Shown: one piece after another, positions 8,407 to 16,551 of the stretch
Position numbering within the stretch: the stretch's first letter is position 1
How the letters are laid out: every line of letters starts with the position of its first letter
Source of the DNA: an uncultured bacterium
GTDB taxonomy: Bacteria; Cyanobacteriota; Vampirovibrionia; Gastranaerophilales; Gastranaerophilaceae
NCBI GenBank assembly: GCA_949282215.1
Contig: CASDPF010000003.1
Coordinates: 1 to 64,000, forward strand
DNA: 64,000 bases
Reading direction: 5' to 3'
The notes under the pieces: generated by a model
Told to the model about the DNA's origin: nothing
The model's database searches: none
Seen by the model: only the letters and a program-made list of their open reading frames with translations
Position numbers and translations under genes: made by a program

Positions 8407-9138
8407 CTATTTACATTTTTTCTTTCCCTCCCAGGCTAAATCATCACATTTGAAATAGTCTGTATTTTCATTGTAAATAACCCATGCTGTACATCCAAAA
8501 CCTTCTGAAGTTTTATTTAGACATCCGTCATTAAAGTTATATTTATTAAACGTATAATTTTCTGTACCATTTGGTATAATACCATATTTTGTTATATTGA
8601 ATATAAATATGTCTTTCCCATATTGATTAGGTTTTTTCCCTCCATTTATATCAATCATGTATTCGCCACATACATTTGAAAGTGCTTTACTATTTCCATA
8701 TACTATACTGCAGTCAGGGCTTTGTAAATATGCTCCAATAATACTACCATCCGAGAGAGTTGCAGATACTCGAGCTTCGTTTATAGGATTAAAGATTTCA
8801 TTTATGTAAGTTGTGCCATTACGAAAAACTACATTTTCTTCGGGATGGCACTTTTCTCCTACTTCACAGTATTTTATAAATTTTAGATATGGTTCAATTG
8901 TTGTAAGAAGTTCTTTCGCTTTTCCTGTTGTAAAACCCCAATTATCAACGGTTCCTTTTTCATTTATTGCAAAAAGATATGCTTGGGAGATTGTGGAGTA
9001 GAATTTCTTTAATGCTGTTACAGTAGCTTTTTCTTGCTGCTTTTGAACTAAGGTTGGCAGTGTCATTGCTGCAACGACTCCTATTATCCCTAATGTAATC
9101 AATACTTCAGCTAATGTAAATGCATTTTTATTTTTCAT
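8407..9138 (-). CDS. Type IV prepilin-like protein (HTH-paired)
   Basis: I chose the start at 9138 (MKNKNAFTLAEVLITLGIIG) because GGAGGAAG precedes it. An in-frame ATG at 9150 lies within that Shine-Dalgarno region. The product has a short basic leader cut before Phe, the hydrophobic helix, and a roughly 200-residue globular part. That part contains DINGGKKPNQYGKDIFIFNI, the calcium-loop-like D-x-NG-x-KPN-x-x-G-x-D-x-F motif common to these pilins. It ends unusually in WEGKKKCK, lacking the DDYP terminus of its relatives. A divergent XRE gene and paired palindromes sit upstream. Confidence 0.9.
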   Translation of the reverse strand: MKNKNAFTLAEVLITLGIIGVVAAMTLPTLVQKQQEKATVTALKKFYSTISQAYLFAINEKGTVDNWGFTTGKAKELLTTIEPYLKFIKYCEVGEKCHPEENVVFRNGTTYINEIFNPINEARVSATLSDGSIIGAYLQSPDCSIVYGNSKALSNVCGEYMIDINGGKKPNQYGKDIFIFNITKYGIIPNGTENYTFNKYNFNDGCLNKTSEGFGCTAWVIYNENTDYFKCDDLAWEGKKKCK

Positions 9139-9153
9139 ATCTTCCTCCAAAAA

Positions 9154-9170
9154 ATGATATTTTACATCAT
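9154..9170. promoter_or_regulatory. Putative operator overlapping the prepilin -10
   Basis: The 17-base inverted repeat ATGATATTTTACATCAT matches a second site at 9207-9223 in size and half-site (ATGAT...ATCAT). Read on the minus strand it contains TGTAAAAT, a plausible extended -10 of the prepilin, so binding here would repress it. Confidence 0.55.
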
Positions 9171-9206
9171 TATTATGGCTTATATTATCACTTTTATTAA
9201 TTAAAT

Positions 9207-9223
9207 ATGATTTTATAAATCAT
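9207..9223. promoter_or_regulatory. Putative second operator
   Basis: ATGATTTTATAAATCAT is a perfect palindrome with 7-base arms and a 3-base centre. Its centre lies 53 bp (about five helical turns) from that of the site at 9154-9170, on the XRE side of the gap. Confidence 0.55.
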
Positions 9224-9270
9224 AATAACTTACGAAAAAAAATAATATAATTTTATTTAAAGGAGTTTTA

Positions 9271-9576
9271 ATGCAGGATATAAAAGATCTATTAGGTAAA
9301 AGAATAAAAGAGTTACGTAAAGAAAAAAATCTTACACAGGAACGTTTAGCAGAACTTATTGATATAGATACAAGAAACATAATAAAAATTGAAAACGGGG
9401 AAACTTTTCCAAGGCTAAAAACTTTGGAAAAATTGTTGGAAGTTTTTCAAATAGGTATATCAGAGCTATTTATTTATGAACATTTACAAGATATTACTCT
9501 TTTACGTGAAAAAGTCTTAAAAAAATTAGAAAAAGATGATGATTTGGTTAGATTGATATATAAAATGTTGTTTTAA
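9271..9576 (+). CDS. XRE-family HTH regulator, divergent to a prepilin
   Basis: A 101-residue protein with an N-terminal Cro/C1 domain (KELRKEKNLTQERLAELIDI, then TRNIIKIENGETFPRLKTLE). A helical C-terminal tail of about 40 residues (EHLQDITLLREKVLKKLEKD) probably mediates dimerisation. AAAGGAG precedes the ATG. It is divergent from the prepilin at 9138, with two matching 17-base palindromes between them, so it is the likely binder of those sites. Its architecture resembles the XRE protein at 55385 more than the other pilin-linked regulators. Confidence 0.88.
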   Translation: MQDIKDLLGKRIKELRKEKNLTQERLAELIDIDTRNIIKIENGETFPRLKTLEKLLEVFQIGISELFIYEHLQDITLLREKVLKKLEKDDDLVRLIYKMLF

Positions 9577-9669
9577 ATGTTTGGCATATTAAACAGGTTT
9601 ATTATAGCCTTTTTTCTAATGTTTTTCTTTTAAAAGCTTGTAATAATTAAAACGAAAGGAGATTTTAAT

Positions 9670-9870
9670 ATGCGAGCTTTAAAAATTATTTCTTATATTT
9701 TGATAATTATCGGTGCGTTAAACTGGGGATTAGTAGGTTTATTTAATTTTGATTTAGTTGCACTTTTATTCGGTGAGATGTCACTTTTGGCAAGAATTGT
9801 TTATATTGCAGTAGGTGTTTCAGCTATAGTATCTATTTCAACGACGTTTAGAGAAATTTTTGAAAAATAA
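9670..9870 (+). CDS. DUF378 small membrane protein
   Basis: This 66-residue inner-membrane protein has two hydrophobic segments (IISYILIIIGALNWGLVGLF and LLARIVYIAVGVSAIVSI). The LNWGLVGLFNFDLVA stretch is the DUF378 (YuzA-like) signature. The role of the family is unknown. CGAAAGGAG gives a good Shine-Dalgarno. It is converged on by the M16 peptidase gene with no spacer. Confidence 0.85.
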   Translation: MRALKIISYILIIIGALNWGLVGLFNFDLVALLFGEMSLLARIVYIAVGVSAIVSISTTFREIFEK

Positions 9871-12663
9871 TTATGCTGTTAACGAATTCAAGTATTTTTC
9901 GTTAGCTTTAAGAGTGTTTTCTGTTGCAACTATTGAATATACAGGTTTTTCTTTAAAGATGTAGTTTGCAGCATTATAAATATCATCAGCGGTAATGGTA
10001 TCAATAGTTTCTAGCAGCTTATTTTCACGTGTTAATCCATAACCTGAAGATAAGCTGTAATTTAAAGTTTCTGTTTTATCAGCTCCGCTTTCGTTTTGTT
10101 CAAGCAAGTCGTTTTTGAGTGCCAGTTTTGCACTTGCTAATTCTTCCTCAGAAACCTTTTCGGATTTTAGTTTTTTGATATGTTTTTTAAATCCTTCAAT
10201 AGATTTTTGGAGGTTATCGTAACTAACTTCGCCTGTTTCTTTATTTTCCGTAGTTGTACCTATTATGAGATGAATTGATCTTGTATCATAGACTTTGTCT
10301 AATTTTGAGTGAACTGAATATGCCAGTTTTTGTTTTTCTCGAAGGTCAGTAAATAGCCTTGAAGATGGACTTCCGCCGAGAATTGCGTTTAATAGTTCGA
10401 GTGTTGTGATATCTTTTAGGTTATCATTTGATTTGAATTTATACGCCATTATTATTTGGGCTTGGTTTTTATTATGTATATCTGTTAGGATTTTTGTTTC
10501 CTTTTGCGGAGTATAGTTTTCAAATTTAAAAGTATTATATTCTTTTGCATTTGGGAAAAGAGTTGCTTCTTTAAAAATTTGTTTTTTAAGATTTGGATTT
10601 TGAGCGAAAGGTGCAGATATTACAAGTGACATTTTTGAATTATTTATGATTTGGTTATAAAGCTCTTTTACATCAGCAAGTGTTACTTTATCGATACTAT
10701 TTAAAATTTCTTCATTTGTATATCCGAATAAAGTTCCTTGATGCAGTTCTTTGTTTAATTTGTTATAAGGGGTTTTTTCTGCTCGGGACAGATCATCTTT
10801 CAGGTTGTTTTTTACGTCATTTAGTACATTTTCAGTAAAACGCGGGCTTAAAAGAACTTCTTTTGCATTTTTTATTGCAGTTTTTAAATCACTTGCGTTG
10901 CAGTCTGCGTTTGCTTGAAGTGTTTTGTCCGTTGCTGCGAAGTCTTCTGTAATAGCTTTTTTTGCATTATCTGTTGAAAATACGGTTTTATTTCTGAATA
11001 AAGATCCTTCATTTAGTAAGCTGTCTAAAATAAATGCTGTTGCAGGTTTATCTGTTTTTACAGGATTGTCACAGCTAAAAGTTATTTTAAAGGATGAATT
11101 TGGCGTTTTTGTATTATTTAATACAAGTTTCATATTATTCGGCGATATGTTGTATTCTTCGACATTATTTAAATTTATAACCTGATTTCTTCCTGTGAAT
11201 GAAAGCTTTTGGGCTTTTTGGTAATTTTCTTTAATCTTATTAGCTTCTTGAGGGTGTACGATTGTAATTGCGGTTTTATTTAAATTAAAGTATTTTTTTG
11301 CGATATTTTTGAAGTCTTCTGCAGTTAGGTTATTTATGATTTTTTCATAATCTTTAATTGATGCAATATTATTTTCTAAAAGAGCTTCTCCGACAAGATT
11401 ATTCATATTTTCAGAGTATTCAAAATTATTAGATAAATATTTTAGCATGCGTTTTTTAATAATCTGCATTTCGTCATCTGTCAAATTTATATTTTGTCTG
11501 TTTGTAATTTGTTGGTATAAAATTTTTAATAATTTTTCTGAATTTTCTTCATTAGTATTTGCTGAAAGTACAATTGCACGAGGGGCATTGTATTGTGTAC
11601 TTATTTTTTCATCATTAGCAAACACTTTTATATTCAGCGGATTTGTGTATTGAGTAATTGCAGGAGATGTGAGTAAAAGCTCAAGAAATGCTTGAAGAAG
11701 AATTCGATCTTTTGTATTGTTATTTTCAGGTCCTGCAAATCCCATTGAAACAAATGTGGATACAGCTTTATCAGATATAATATCTTCTCTTATTTGTTTT
11801 TCTATCGGTTTTAATTCTTCAAAATGACGATTGTTTTGCGGAGCTTTTGTTGATGTGAAATATTTAGCTACAATTTTCATTGTCTCATCAGGCTTTACGT
11901 CACCGGAGATTACCGTTACCATGTTTGCAGGATAGTAATTTTTGTTAAAATAGTCCACAACGTCTTGTTTGTTTAGATGTGTTATGTTGTCCGTAGTCCC
12001 TGCTATTAAATCTGAGGATTTGCTATTAATGTTAAAAATATTTTTTATAGTTCTGTTAAATCCTATATTCTCAGGGTTTGACGTAATCATGTTAATTTCA
12101 GAATTAACAATCCCTTTTTCTTTTTCCAGCATGTCAATTGCAAATTTTGGAGATTCAAGCATTGAGGCGTGAATTTTAATTTTCTTTTCTAAGTCTCCGT
12201 CATTTAAAAGATATGATTTAATAAAGTAGTTTGTCTCAGCAAAACTTGTACTGGCGTTTGTACTTGCCCCCATTTCATCAGTCTTTTTGAAAAATTCTCC
12301 TGCATCAAGTCCATCTGAACCATTAAACAGGTTATGCTCAATATAATGGCTTATCCCGCGGATATTATCAGGCTCGTTCATTGAGCCTGTATTGACGTAA
12401 GTTTTTACGACAGTTTGACCTTCATTAGGTATAATTGCTACTTTTTGTCCATTAGAAAGTTTATAAAGATAAGCTTTTGTATCAAACGGCAAATCTAATT
12501 CTTCAAGTTTTTTATAACTTATTGGGGCTTTTACATTGTAATCAGGTACGACTTCCGTAATTTCATTATTTTGAGCCTTTTCCTCAATTTTCTTTTGTTG
12601 CGGAGGTAAAGGCGGTTTTAAATTCGGAATACCTGTTTTATAAAATGGATTTATATTGAGCAT
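9871..12663 (-). CDS. Two-domain M16 metallopeptidase
   Basis: This is a 930-residue zinc peptidase of the M16 (insulinase/pitrilysin) type. The first domain carries the inverted zinc motif HYIEH at 106-110 and downstream Glu residues in the EKEKGIVNSEIN region. The second half holds an inactive-type M16 domain (LGGSPSSRLFTDLREKQKLA), as in family members that form a clamshell. There is no signal peptide. The Pro-rich N-terminus (NLKPPLPPQQKK) and a mid-protein KLSFTGRNQV resemble the F-x-G motif of lineage-specific proteins here. Substrates are unknown. A second, single-repeat M16 lies at 36.1-37.4 kb. Confidence 0.9.
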   Translation of the reverse strand: MLNINPFYKTGIPNLKPPLPPQQKKIEEKAQNNEITEVVPDYNVKAPISYKKLEELDLPFDTKAYLYKLSNGQKVAIIPNEGQTVVKTYVNTGSMNEPDNIRGISHYIEHNLFNGSDGLDAGEFFKKTDEMGASTNASTSFAETNYFIKSYLLNDGDLEKKIKIHASMLESPKFAIDMLEKEKGIVNSEINMITSNPENIGFNRTIKNIFNINSKSSDLIAGTTDNITHLNKQDVVDYFNKNYYPANMVTVISGDVKPDETMKIVAKYFTSTKAPQNNRHFEELKPIEKQIREDIISDKAVSTFVSMGFAGPENNNTKDRILLQAFLELLLTSPAITQYTNPLNIKVFANDEKISTQYNAPRAIVLSANTNEENSEKLLKILYQQITNRQNINLTDDEMQIIKKRMLKYLSNNFEYSENMNNLVGEALLENNIASIKDYEKIINNLTAEDFKNIAKKYFNLNKTAITIVHPQEANKIKENYQKAQKLSFTGRNQVINLNNVEEYNISPNNMKLVLNNTKTPNSSFKITFSCDNPVKTDKPATAFILDSLLNEGSLFRNKTVFSTDNAKKAITEDFAATDKTLQANADCNASDLKTAIKNAKEVLLSPRFTENVLNDVKNNLKDDLSRAEKTPYNKLNKELHQGTLFGYTNEEILNSIDKVTLADVKELYNQIINNSKMSLVISAPFAQNPNLKKQIFKEATLFPNAKEYNTFKFENYTPQKETKILTDIHNKNQAQIIMAYKFKSNDNLKDITTLELLNAILGGSPSSRLFTDLREKQKLAYSVHSKLDKVYDTRSIHLIIGTTTENKETGEVSYDNLQKSIEGFKKHIKKLKSEKVSEEELASAKLALKNDLLEQNESGADKTETLNYSLSSGYGLTRENKLLETIDTITADDIYNAANYIFKEKPVYSIVATENTLKANEKYLNSLTA

Positions 12664-12754
12664 AAAATACCTACAATATTATAAAAACACGATTAGTGGA
12701 AAAATTGCTATTTCTTTATGGTTTCGAGAAAGTTTTATTTACATTCTTTAAATA

Positions 12755-12781
12755 AAAAGGCTCTATTTAATAGAGCCTTTT
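12755..12781 (-). terminator. Rho-independent terminator of purA
   Basis: AAAAGGCTCTATT and AATAGAGCCTTTT form a 13-bp stem just downstream of the purA stop. The T run on the minus strand comes from the A-rich stretch at 12749-12758. Confidence 0.8.
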
Positions 12782-12784
12782 ATT

Positions 12785-14059
12785 TTACTTTTTAAAAATA
12801 GTTTGTTCTCTGTCAGGTCCTACGCTGATTATTGAAATAGGTACTTCTAATAATTCTTCTAACCTTGCAAGATACTTTTTGCAGTTGTCAGGAAGCTGTG
12901 AATATTCACGGATATTTGAAACATTTTCTCCCCAACCCTTATGAGTTTCGTATACAGGTTCCAAATATTTATGAATATAAACATTTGTAGGGTATGATGT
13001 ATAGATTTCTCCTGTTCTTGTATCTTTATATGCTGTACATACTTTGATTTCATCGAATGTATCAAAAACGTCAATTTTGGTTAATGCAACTGATGTCAAA
13101 CCTCCGACAAGTACGGAGTATTTCATTGTGACAGCATCAAACCAACCGCAACGGCGAGGTCTTCCTGTTGTAACGCCAAATTCATGTCCGATTTCTCTGA
13201 TTTTATCACCTGTTTCATCAGTTAATTCTGTGACAAAAGGACCTTCTCCGACGCGAGTTACGTAAGCTTTTGCAACCCCGATTACTTCATCAATCATTTT
13301 AGGTCCGTATCCTGAGCCTGTGCATGCACCTCCGCCTATCGGATTTGATGATGTTACAAACGGGTATGTTCCGTAATCTACATCTAACATTACACCTTGT
13401 GCACCTTCAAAAAGAATTTGTTTTTTCTTTGAATTATTTAGCATTTCTTGCCAATCAAAGCATACGTAAGGTTTGAAAATTTCTGCGTATTTTTCGCATA
13501 ATGCAAGAACGCATTCTTTTGAATAAGGTTGTAGTCCGTAGACTTTTTCTAATGTTTTATTTTTCAAAGGTAGAATTACATCAAGTTTCTCGTTCAAAGC
13601 TTCAGGAGAATATAAATCCTCAATCTTTAACCCGAAGCGTGCAACTTTATCTGTATATGTAGGTCCAATCCCCTTTTTAGTCGTTCCGATTTTGCCTTTT
13701 TTTGCATTATCTTCACTATAGCCGTCAACTTCTGTGTGGTAAGGCATAGTAATTGAAGCGAGCGGACTTACTTTTAATCCTGAAATATCAATACCTTGTT
13801 CAATAAGCTCTTTTACTTCTTTATCAAATGCTTCAGGTAATATAACAGTTCCTGCACCTATAAAGCAGGTTTTATTTCCGTATAAAATACCTGATGGTAT
13901 AAGGTGGAATTTGAATGTTTTATTGTGTGCAACAACTGTGTGACCAGCGTTACAACCGCCTTGATATCTGATAATTAAATCAGCATCTTGTGCTAATAAA
14001 TCAGTAATTTTTGCTTTTCCTTCATCGCCCCATTGAGCTCCGACTACAACTTTATTCAT
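12785..14059 (-). CDS. purA: Adenylosuccinate synthetase
   Basis: This enzyme joins IMP and aspartate with GTP to give adenylosuccinate, the first step from IMP to AMP. The 424-residue length is normal. The N-terminal VVVGAQWGDEGKAKITDLLA is the GTP-binding glycine-rich loop; the usual GKGK reads GKAK here, a mild variant. Also visible are QGGCNAGHTVV, GTTKKGIGPTYTDK, FEGAQGVMLDVDYGTYPFVT and TGRPRRCGWFD. GGAAGGA is the Shine-Dalgarno. An 8-bp inverted repeat at 14081-14102 lies just upstream. Confidence 0.98.
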   Translation of the reverse strand: MNKVVVGAQWGDEGKAKITDLLAQDADLIIRYQGGCNAGHTVVAHNKTFKFHLIPSGILYGNKTCFIGAGTVILPEAFDKEVKELIEQGIDISGLKVSPLASITMPYHTEVDGYSEDNAKKGKIGTTKKGIGPTYTDKVARFGLKIEDLYSPEALNEKLDVILPLKNKTLEKVYGLQPYSKECVLALCEKYAEIFKPYVCFDWQEMLNNSKKKQILFEGAQGVMLDVDYGTYPFVTSSNPIGGGACTGSGYGPKMIDEVIGVAKAYVTRVGEGPFVTELTDETGDKIREIGHEFGVTTGRPRRCGWFDAVTMKYSVLVGGLTSVALTKIDVFDTFDEIKVCTAYKDTRTGEIYTSYPTNVYIHKYLEPVYETHKGWGENVSNIREYSQLPDNCKKYLARLEELLEVPISIISVGPDREQTIFKK

Positions 14060-14080
14060 ACCATATCCTTCCTATTTTTA

Positions 14081-14102
14081 CTGTCGTAATTTTGTACGAC
14101 AG
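14081..14102. promoter_or_regulatory. Inverted repeat upstream of purA
   Basis: CTGTCGTA and TACGACAG are perfect 8-base arms around a 6-base spacer, ending 22 bases before the purA ATG. It could be an operator or a 5'-UTR hairpin. I do not recognise the regulator. Confidence 0.5.
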
Positions 14103-14146
14103 GTCATTTACTGACTTATTTTAGCACAAAATAAAAAAAATATCTT

Positions 14147-14872
14147 TTACCAAGGGTAGTCGTCTTTAATTTCCCAACCGTCATACATAATTAAGCCTGC
14201 ACAATAAAAGCCGCTTGCATTTTTATTGCAGCCTCGATTATTACCGCCGTTAATAAGCCAGTCTCTGTCAAAACCCATTGAGCCTTCAATTGTTGAGGTA
14301 TATCCTACTCCTGCAGGTACAAACTTTTTTTCGGGTTGTATTGAAAAAGCAAATACATCTCTTCCGTATTGGTTTGGTTTTTTAAATCCGTTCAAATCAA
14401 TAATAATATTCATCGCAGGTTGATATTTCCCAGTGACAGGGTCTTGTCCGCTTAGTATGTAATCTGCAGCTATAATCATTGTCCCATCTGATAATACCAG
14501 TTTCGGATTATTAGTTAGTGCCTCTCCGTAGCTGTCACAATTTCCGCCATTTATACATTTATAATGTATTTCAGGAAAGTTTCCAACGGAATATTCTTTA
14601 ATTATTTTTATGTATGGTTTTATGTATTTATTTGTAAATAATTCAGTATGCTCATTCCCTCCGATATCAAATTCCCAGTATTTGACATCCCCATGTTCTG
14701 CTTCAGCTCTTGCTACTGCTTGCTGCATAATGGAATAGAACTTTTTTAGCTGCGTTGCTGTCTGTTTTTTCTGATATTTTCCGATAAGTGTCGGTAATGT
14801 CATTGCAGCGACAATACCAATTATTCCAAGTATTATCAATACTTCTGCGAGAGTAAAACCTTTATTATTCAT
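14147..14872 (-). CDS. Type IV prepilin-like protein (HTH-paired)
   Basis: The start at 14872 (MNNKGFTLAEVLIILGIIG) is chosen for the GGAGG just upstream. An earlier in-frame ATG at 14890 would have no Shine-Dalgarno. The protein has 241 residues with the class III leader, Glu5, an extended helix, IIDLNGFKKPNQYGRDVFAF and the terminal DGWEIKDDYPW. The GCNKNASGFYCAG segment suggests a disulfide near the C-terminus. It is divergent from the XRE gene at 14937, with two palindromes in the 64-base gap. Confidence 0.9.
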   Translation of the reverse strand: MNNKGFTLAEVLIILGIIGIVAAMTLPTLIGKYQKKQTATQLKKFYSIMQQAVARAEAEHGDVKYWEFDIGGNEHTELFTNKYIKPYIKIIKEYSVGNFPEIHYKCINGGNCDSYGEALTNNPKLVLSDGTMIIAADYILSGQDPVTGKYQPAMNIIIDLNGFKKPNQYGRDVFAFSIQPEKKFVPAGVGYTSTIEGSMGFDRDWLINGGNNRGCNKNASGFYCAGLIMYDGWEIKDDYPW

Positions 14873-14887
14873 TATAATCCTCCATGA

Positions 14888-14937
14888 CACCTATAGGTGG
14901 TAGTATCTCGTAAAATAATGTACCACAATAGGTGGTA
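14888..14937. promoter_or_regulatory. Two putative operators between prepilin and XRE
   Basis: CACCTATAGGTG (14888-14899) is a perfect palindrome. TACCAC and GTGGTA form an inverted repeat at 14921-14937. Both contain the direct repeat ATAGGTGGTA (14893-14902 and 14928-14937). The second site runs into the XRE start codon, a common layout for an autoregulated repressor. Confidence 0.6.
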
Positions 14938-15185
14938 TGAGTCAATCTGAAGTTTTAAAAAAAGAACTACTTTTAAGGCTAGGCAATAATATTCGTGATT
15001 TAAGAATGCAGCAAGGTGTATCTCAGGAGGAGCTTGCTTTTAAAATTGATTCAGCAAGAAATTTTATAAGCTGTATTGAACGAGCAGAAAAATCCCCCAC
15101 TATATTTACTTTGTTTCGTATAGCGAGGGCATTAAATGTAAAGTTGGAAATTCTTGTTAAAGATATTGATAAATTTACCCATTAA
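14937..15185 (+). CDS. XRE-family HTH regulator, divergent to a prepilin
   Basis: An 82-residue Cro/C1-type protein with LGNNIRDLRMQQGVSQEELA and SARNFISCIERAEKSPTIFT as the helix-turn-helix, followed by ALNVKLEILV. The start codon lies inside one of two GGTGGTA-type palindromes, and only an AGGTGG precedes it, so the mRNA leader must be very short. It probably represses itself and the divergent prepilin. It overlaps the end of the convergent poly-G prepilin by 4 bases. Confidence 0.85.
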   Translation: MSQSEVLKKELLLRLGNNIRDLRMQQGVSQEELAFKIDSARNFISCIERAEKSPTIFTLFRIARALNVKLEILVKDIDKFTH

Positions 15186-15943
15186 AATCTGAAAGGATAA
15201 TTATCAGGAATTTTCCAGCCGTTCCTAGCTATTATCTGTGTACACAATGCCGCTCCTCCTGGTGGAATTTTTGCATTACAGCCATATAAAGAATCGTTGT
15301 ATAAATCTGAACTTGAAGTTCCATATGGTTCAATCCCCTTTTTGTAGTGCAGCCCATCAGTTGATCTTTGTGGATGGAAGCTGAATACAAAAACTGTTTG
15401 TCCCATGTATTTTGTCCGTTGTCTGAATTTCAGCTCTGAAAAGTTTTTTGCATCAGGGTAATAAAAGTAGTCGAATCCTGATTTTACAACACACAAGCTT
15501 CCATCAGGAAAATATGCAGTAACAAAACCATCGTTTAATACTTCTACTTTTACTGTTTTCCAATATTTTGCAAGATATGTATCATACCATTTTTTTGTAT
15601 TAATAACATTATCATTTGTTTCAAAATACCAGAAATCCCAGCTTTCATTTTCTGCTTCTGAGGCTTTTAATGCATTATTTGCAACAGAGTAAAATCTTTG
15701 TAGCCGTGTTTCAACAACTTTTTTTCTATAGTGAGATGTAACATTCGGGATAGTCAGAGCTGCTATAATCCCGATAATTCCGAGAGTTATTAGAACTTCC
15801 GCTAAAGTAAAACCGCAGAATTTGTTAATTGTGCCAAAAGCATTCGTAATGAAAAATGATTTATTAAAAATCTTGTGCTTTGTAAAATTATCATTAAGTT
15901 TAGTATCTAAAATTGCTCTAAAAAGGTTGTATGGCTTATTATT
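15182..15943 (-). CDS. Phase-variable prepilin body, out of frame as sequenced (OFF)
   Basis: The frame is open from the poly-G tract to TAA at 15182-15184 and encodes a prepilin: GFTLAEVLITLGIIGIIAAL, a 209-residue mature part and the C-terminal NGWKIPDNYPFRF. Between the in-frame TGA upstream of the tract and the GFTLAEV motif there is no ATG, GTG or TTG. The only usable start is the GTG of the leader ORF at 15989. With 13 G the leader ends in Gln-stop right after the tract. With 12 or 15 G it runs into this frame and gives a prepilin with a 59-residue N-terminal extension. The homologous locus at 40.4-41.2 kb behaves alike. A non-AUG (ATT) start cannot be excluded. Confidence 0.75.
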   Translation of the reverse strand, partial: NNKPYNLFRAILDTKLNDNFTKHKIFNKSFFITNAFGTINKFCGFTLAEVLITLGIIGIIAALTIPNVTSHYRKKVVETRLQRFYSVANNALKASEAENESWDFWYFETNDNVINTKKWYDTYLAKYWKTVKVEVLNDGFVTAYFPDGSLCVVKSGFDYFYYPDAKNFSELKFRQRTKYMGQTVFVFSFHPQRSTDGLHYKKGIEPYGTSSSDLYNDSLYGCNAKIPPGGAALCTQIIARNGWKIPDNYPFRF

Positions 15944-15989
15944 GCCCCCCCCCCCCCATCTGAGAGCTTGTCATATCTTGTGTTTTCAC
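15939..15989 (-). CDS. Poly-G leader ORF (locus D)
   Basis: The GTG start at 15989 is preceded by GGAGG with a 6-base gap. The 16 codons read MKTQDMTSSQMGGGGQ and end in TAA. The run of 13 G supplies four Gly codons and the last base of Met. The ORF gives the downstream prepilin its only credible start when the tract loses one G. Confidence 0.6.
   Translation of the reverse strand: MKTQDMTSSQMGGGGQ
15945..15957 (-). repeat. Poly-G tract, 13 bases (locus D)
   Basis: It is written as 13 C on the plus strand. Runs of this length slip readily during replication. 12 or 15 G would join the leader to the prepilin. Confidence 0.85.
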
Positions 15990-16014
15990 GTTATACCTCC
16001 ATTCTTATATTCTT

Positions 16015-16042
16015 ATTATAAACTATTTTTTATAATTATCAA
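16015..16042 (-). promoter_or_regulatory. Sigma70-type promoter of locus D
   Basis: On the minus strand TTGATA (16042-16037) and a consensus TATAAT (16020-16015) are 16 bases apart, upstream of the GGAGG and GTG of the leader ORF. Confidence 0.65.
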
Positions 16043-16067
16043 GAGTGGAGGTAGCCGTTTTTATTAT

Positions 16068-16502
16068 TTATATTTTTATATTTAATTTGCCTGCATTTTT
16101 AGCATTTTCAAGCATTAAATCAAAGCTTACTTTCATTGTTTCATGCAAGTTTACAGCACCGCATTTTTTTGCAAGTGCAAGGAATTTTTTACTGATTGTT
16201 TTATATTCTTTTATTTCTTCTGCTGTAGCAGGTATTTTATTTAATTTACTGGATAAAAATATGAGTTCTTCATTTTTCATTAATTCTTTATTGAAAAGTT
16301 CGGCTTCTTTTTCAAGTGTTTTATGCGAAAAAGGCAGAGAATCAGCTTTGTCCATAAATGTGTCAAATGCCTGATTTTCACCTCGTTCAATATTTGCAAA
16401 CGGTCTTAGATTTCCTGATTCACATTTCTCTAGATAAGCAAAAAGTTCTTGTCGTCGATTTTCTTTAATAGTAGTTGTTGCGGGATGATCTATAATTTTC
16501 AT
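16068..16502 (-). CDS. Hypothetical helical protein
   Basis: A soluble, mostly helical 144-residue protein (MKIIDHPATTTIKENRRQEL at the start) with charged heptad-like stretches (NKELMKNEELIFLSSKLNKI). No signal peptide, membrane segment or recognised motif is present. AGGAAA lies upstream of the ATG at suitable distance. It stands alone between the poly-G prepilin promoter and etfA, and I assign no function. Confidence 0.65.
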   Translation of the reverse strand: MKIIDHPATTTIKENRRQELFAYLEKCESGNLRPFANIERGENQAFDTFMDKADSLPFSHKTLEKEAELFNKELMKNEELIFLSSKLNKIPATAEEIKEYKTISKKFLALAKKCGAVNLHETMKVSFDLMLENAKNAGKLNIKI

Positions 16503-16551
16503 TAAGTTTTTCCTTTCTTTATAAAGAAAGGGTTCAACAAAAAGTTTTTTG

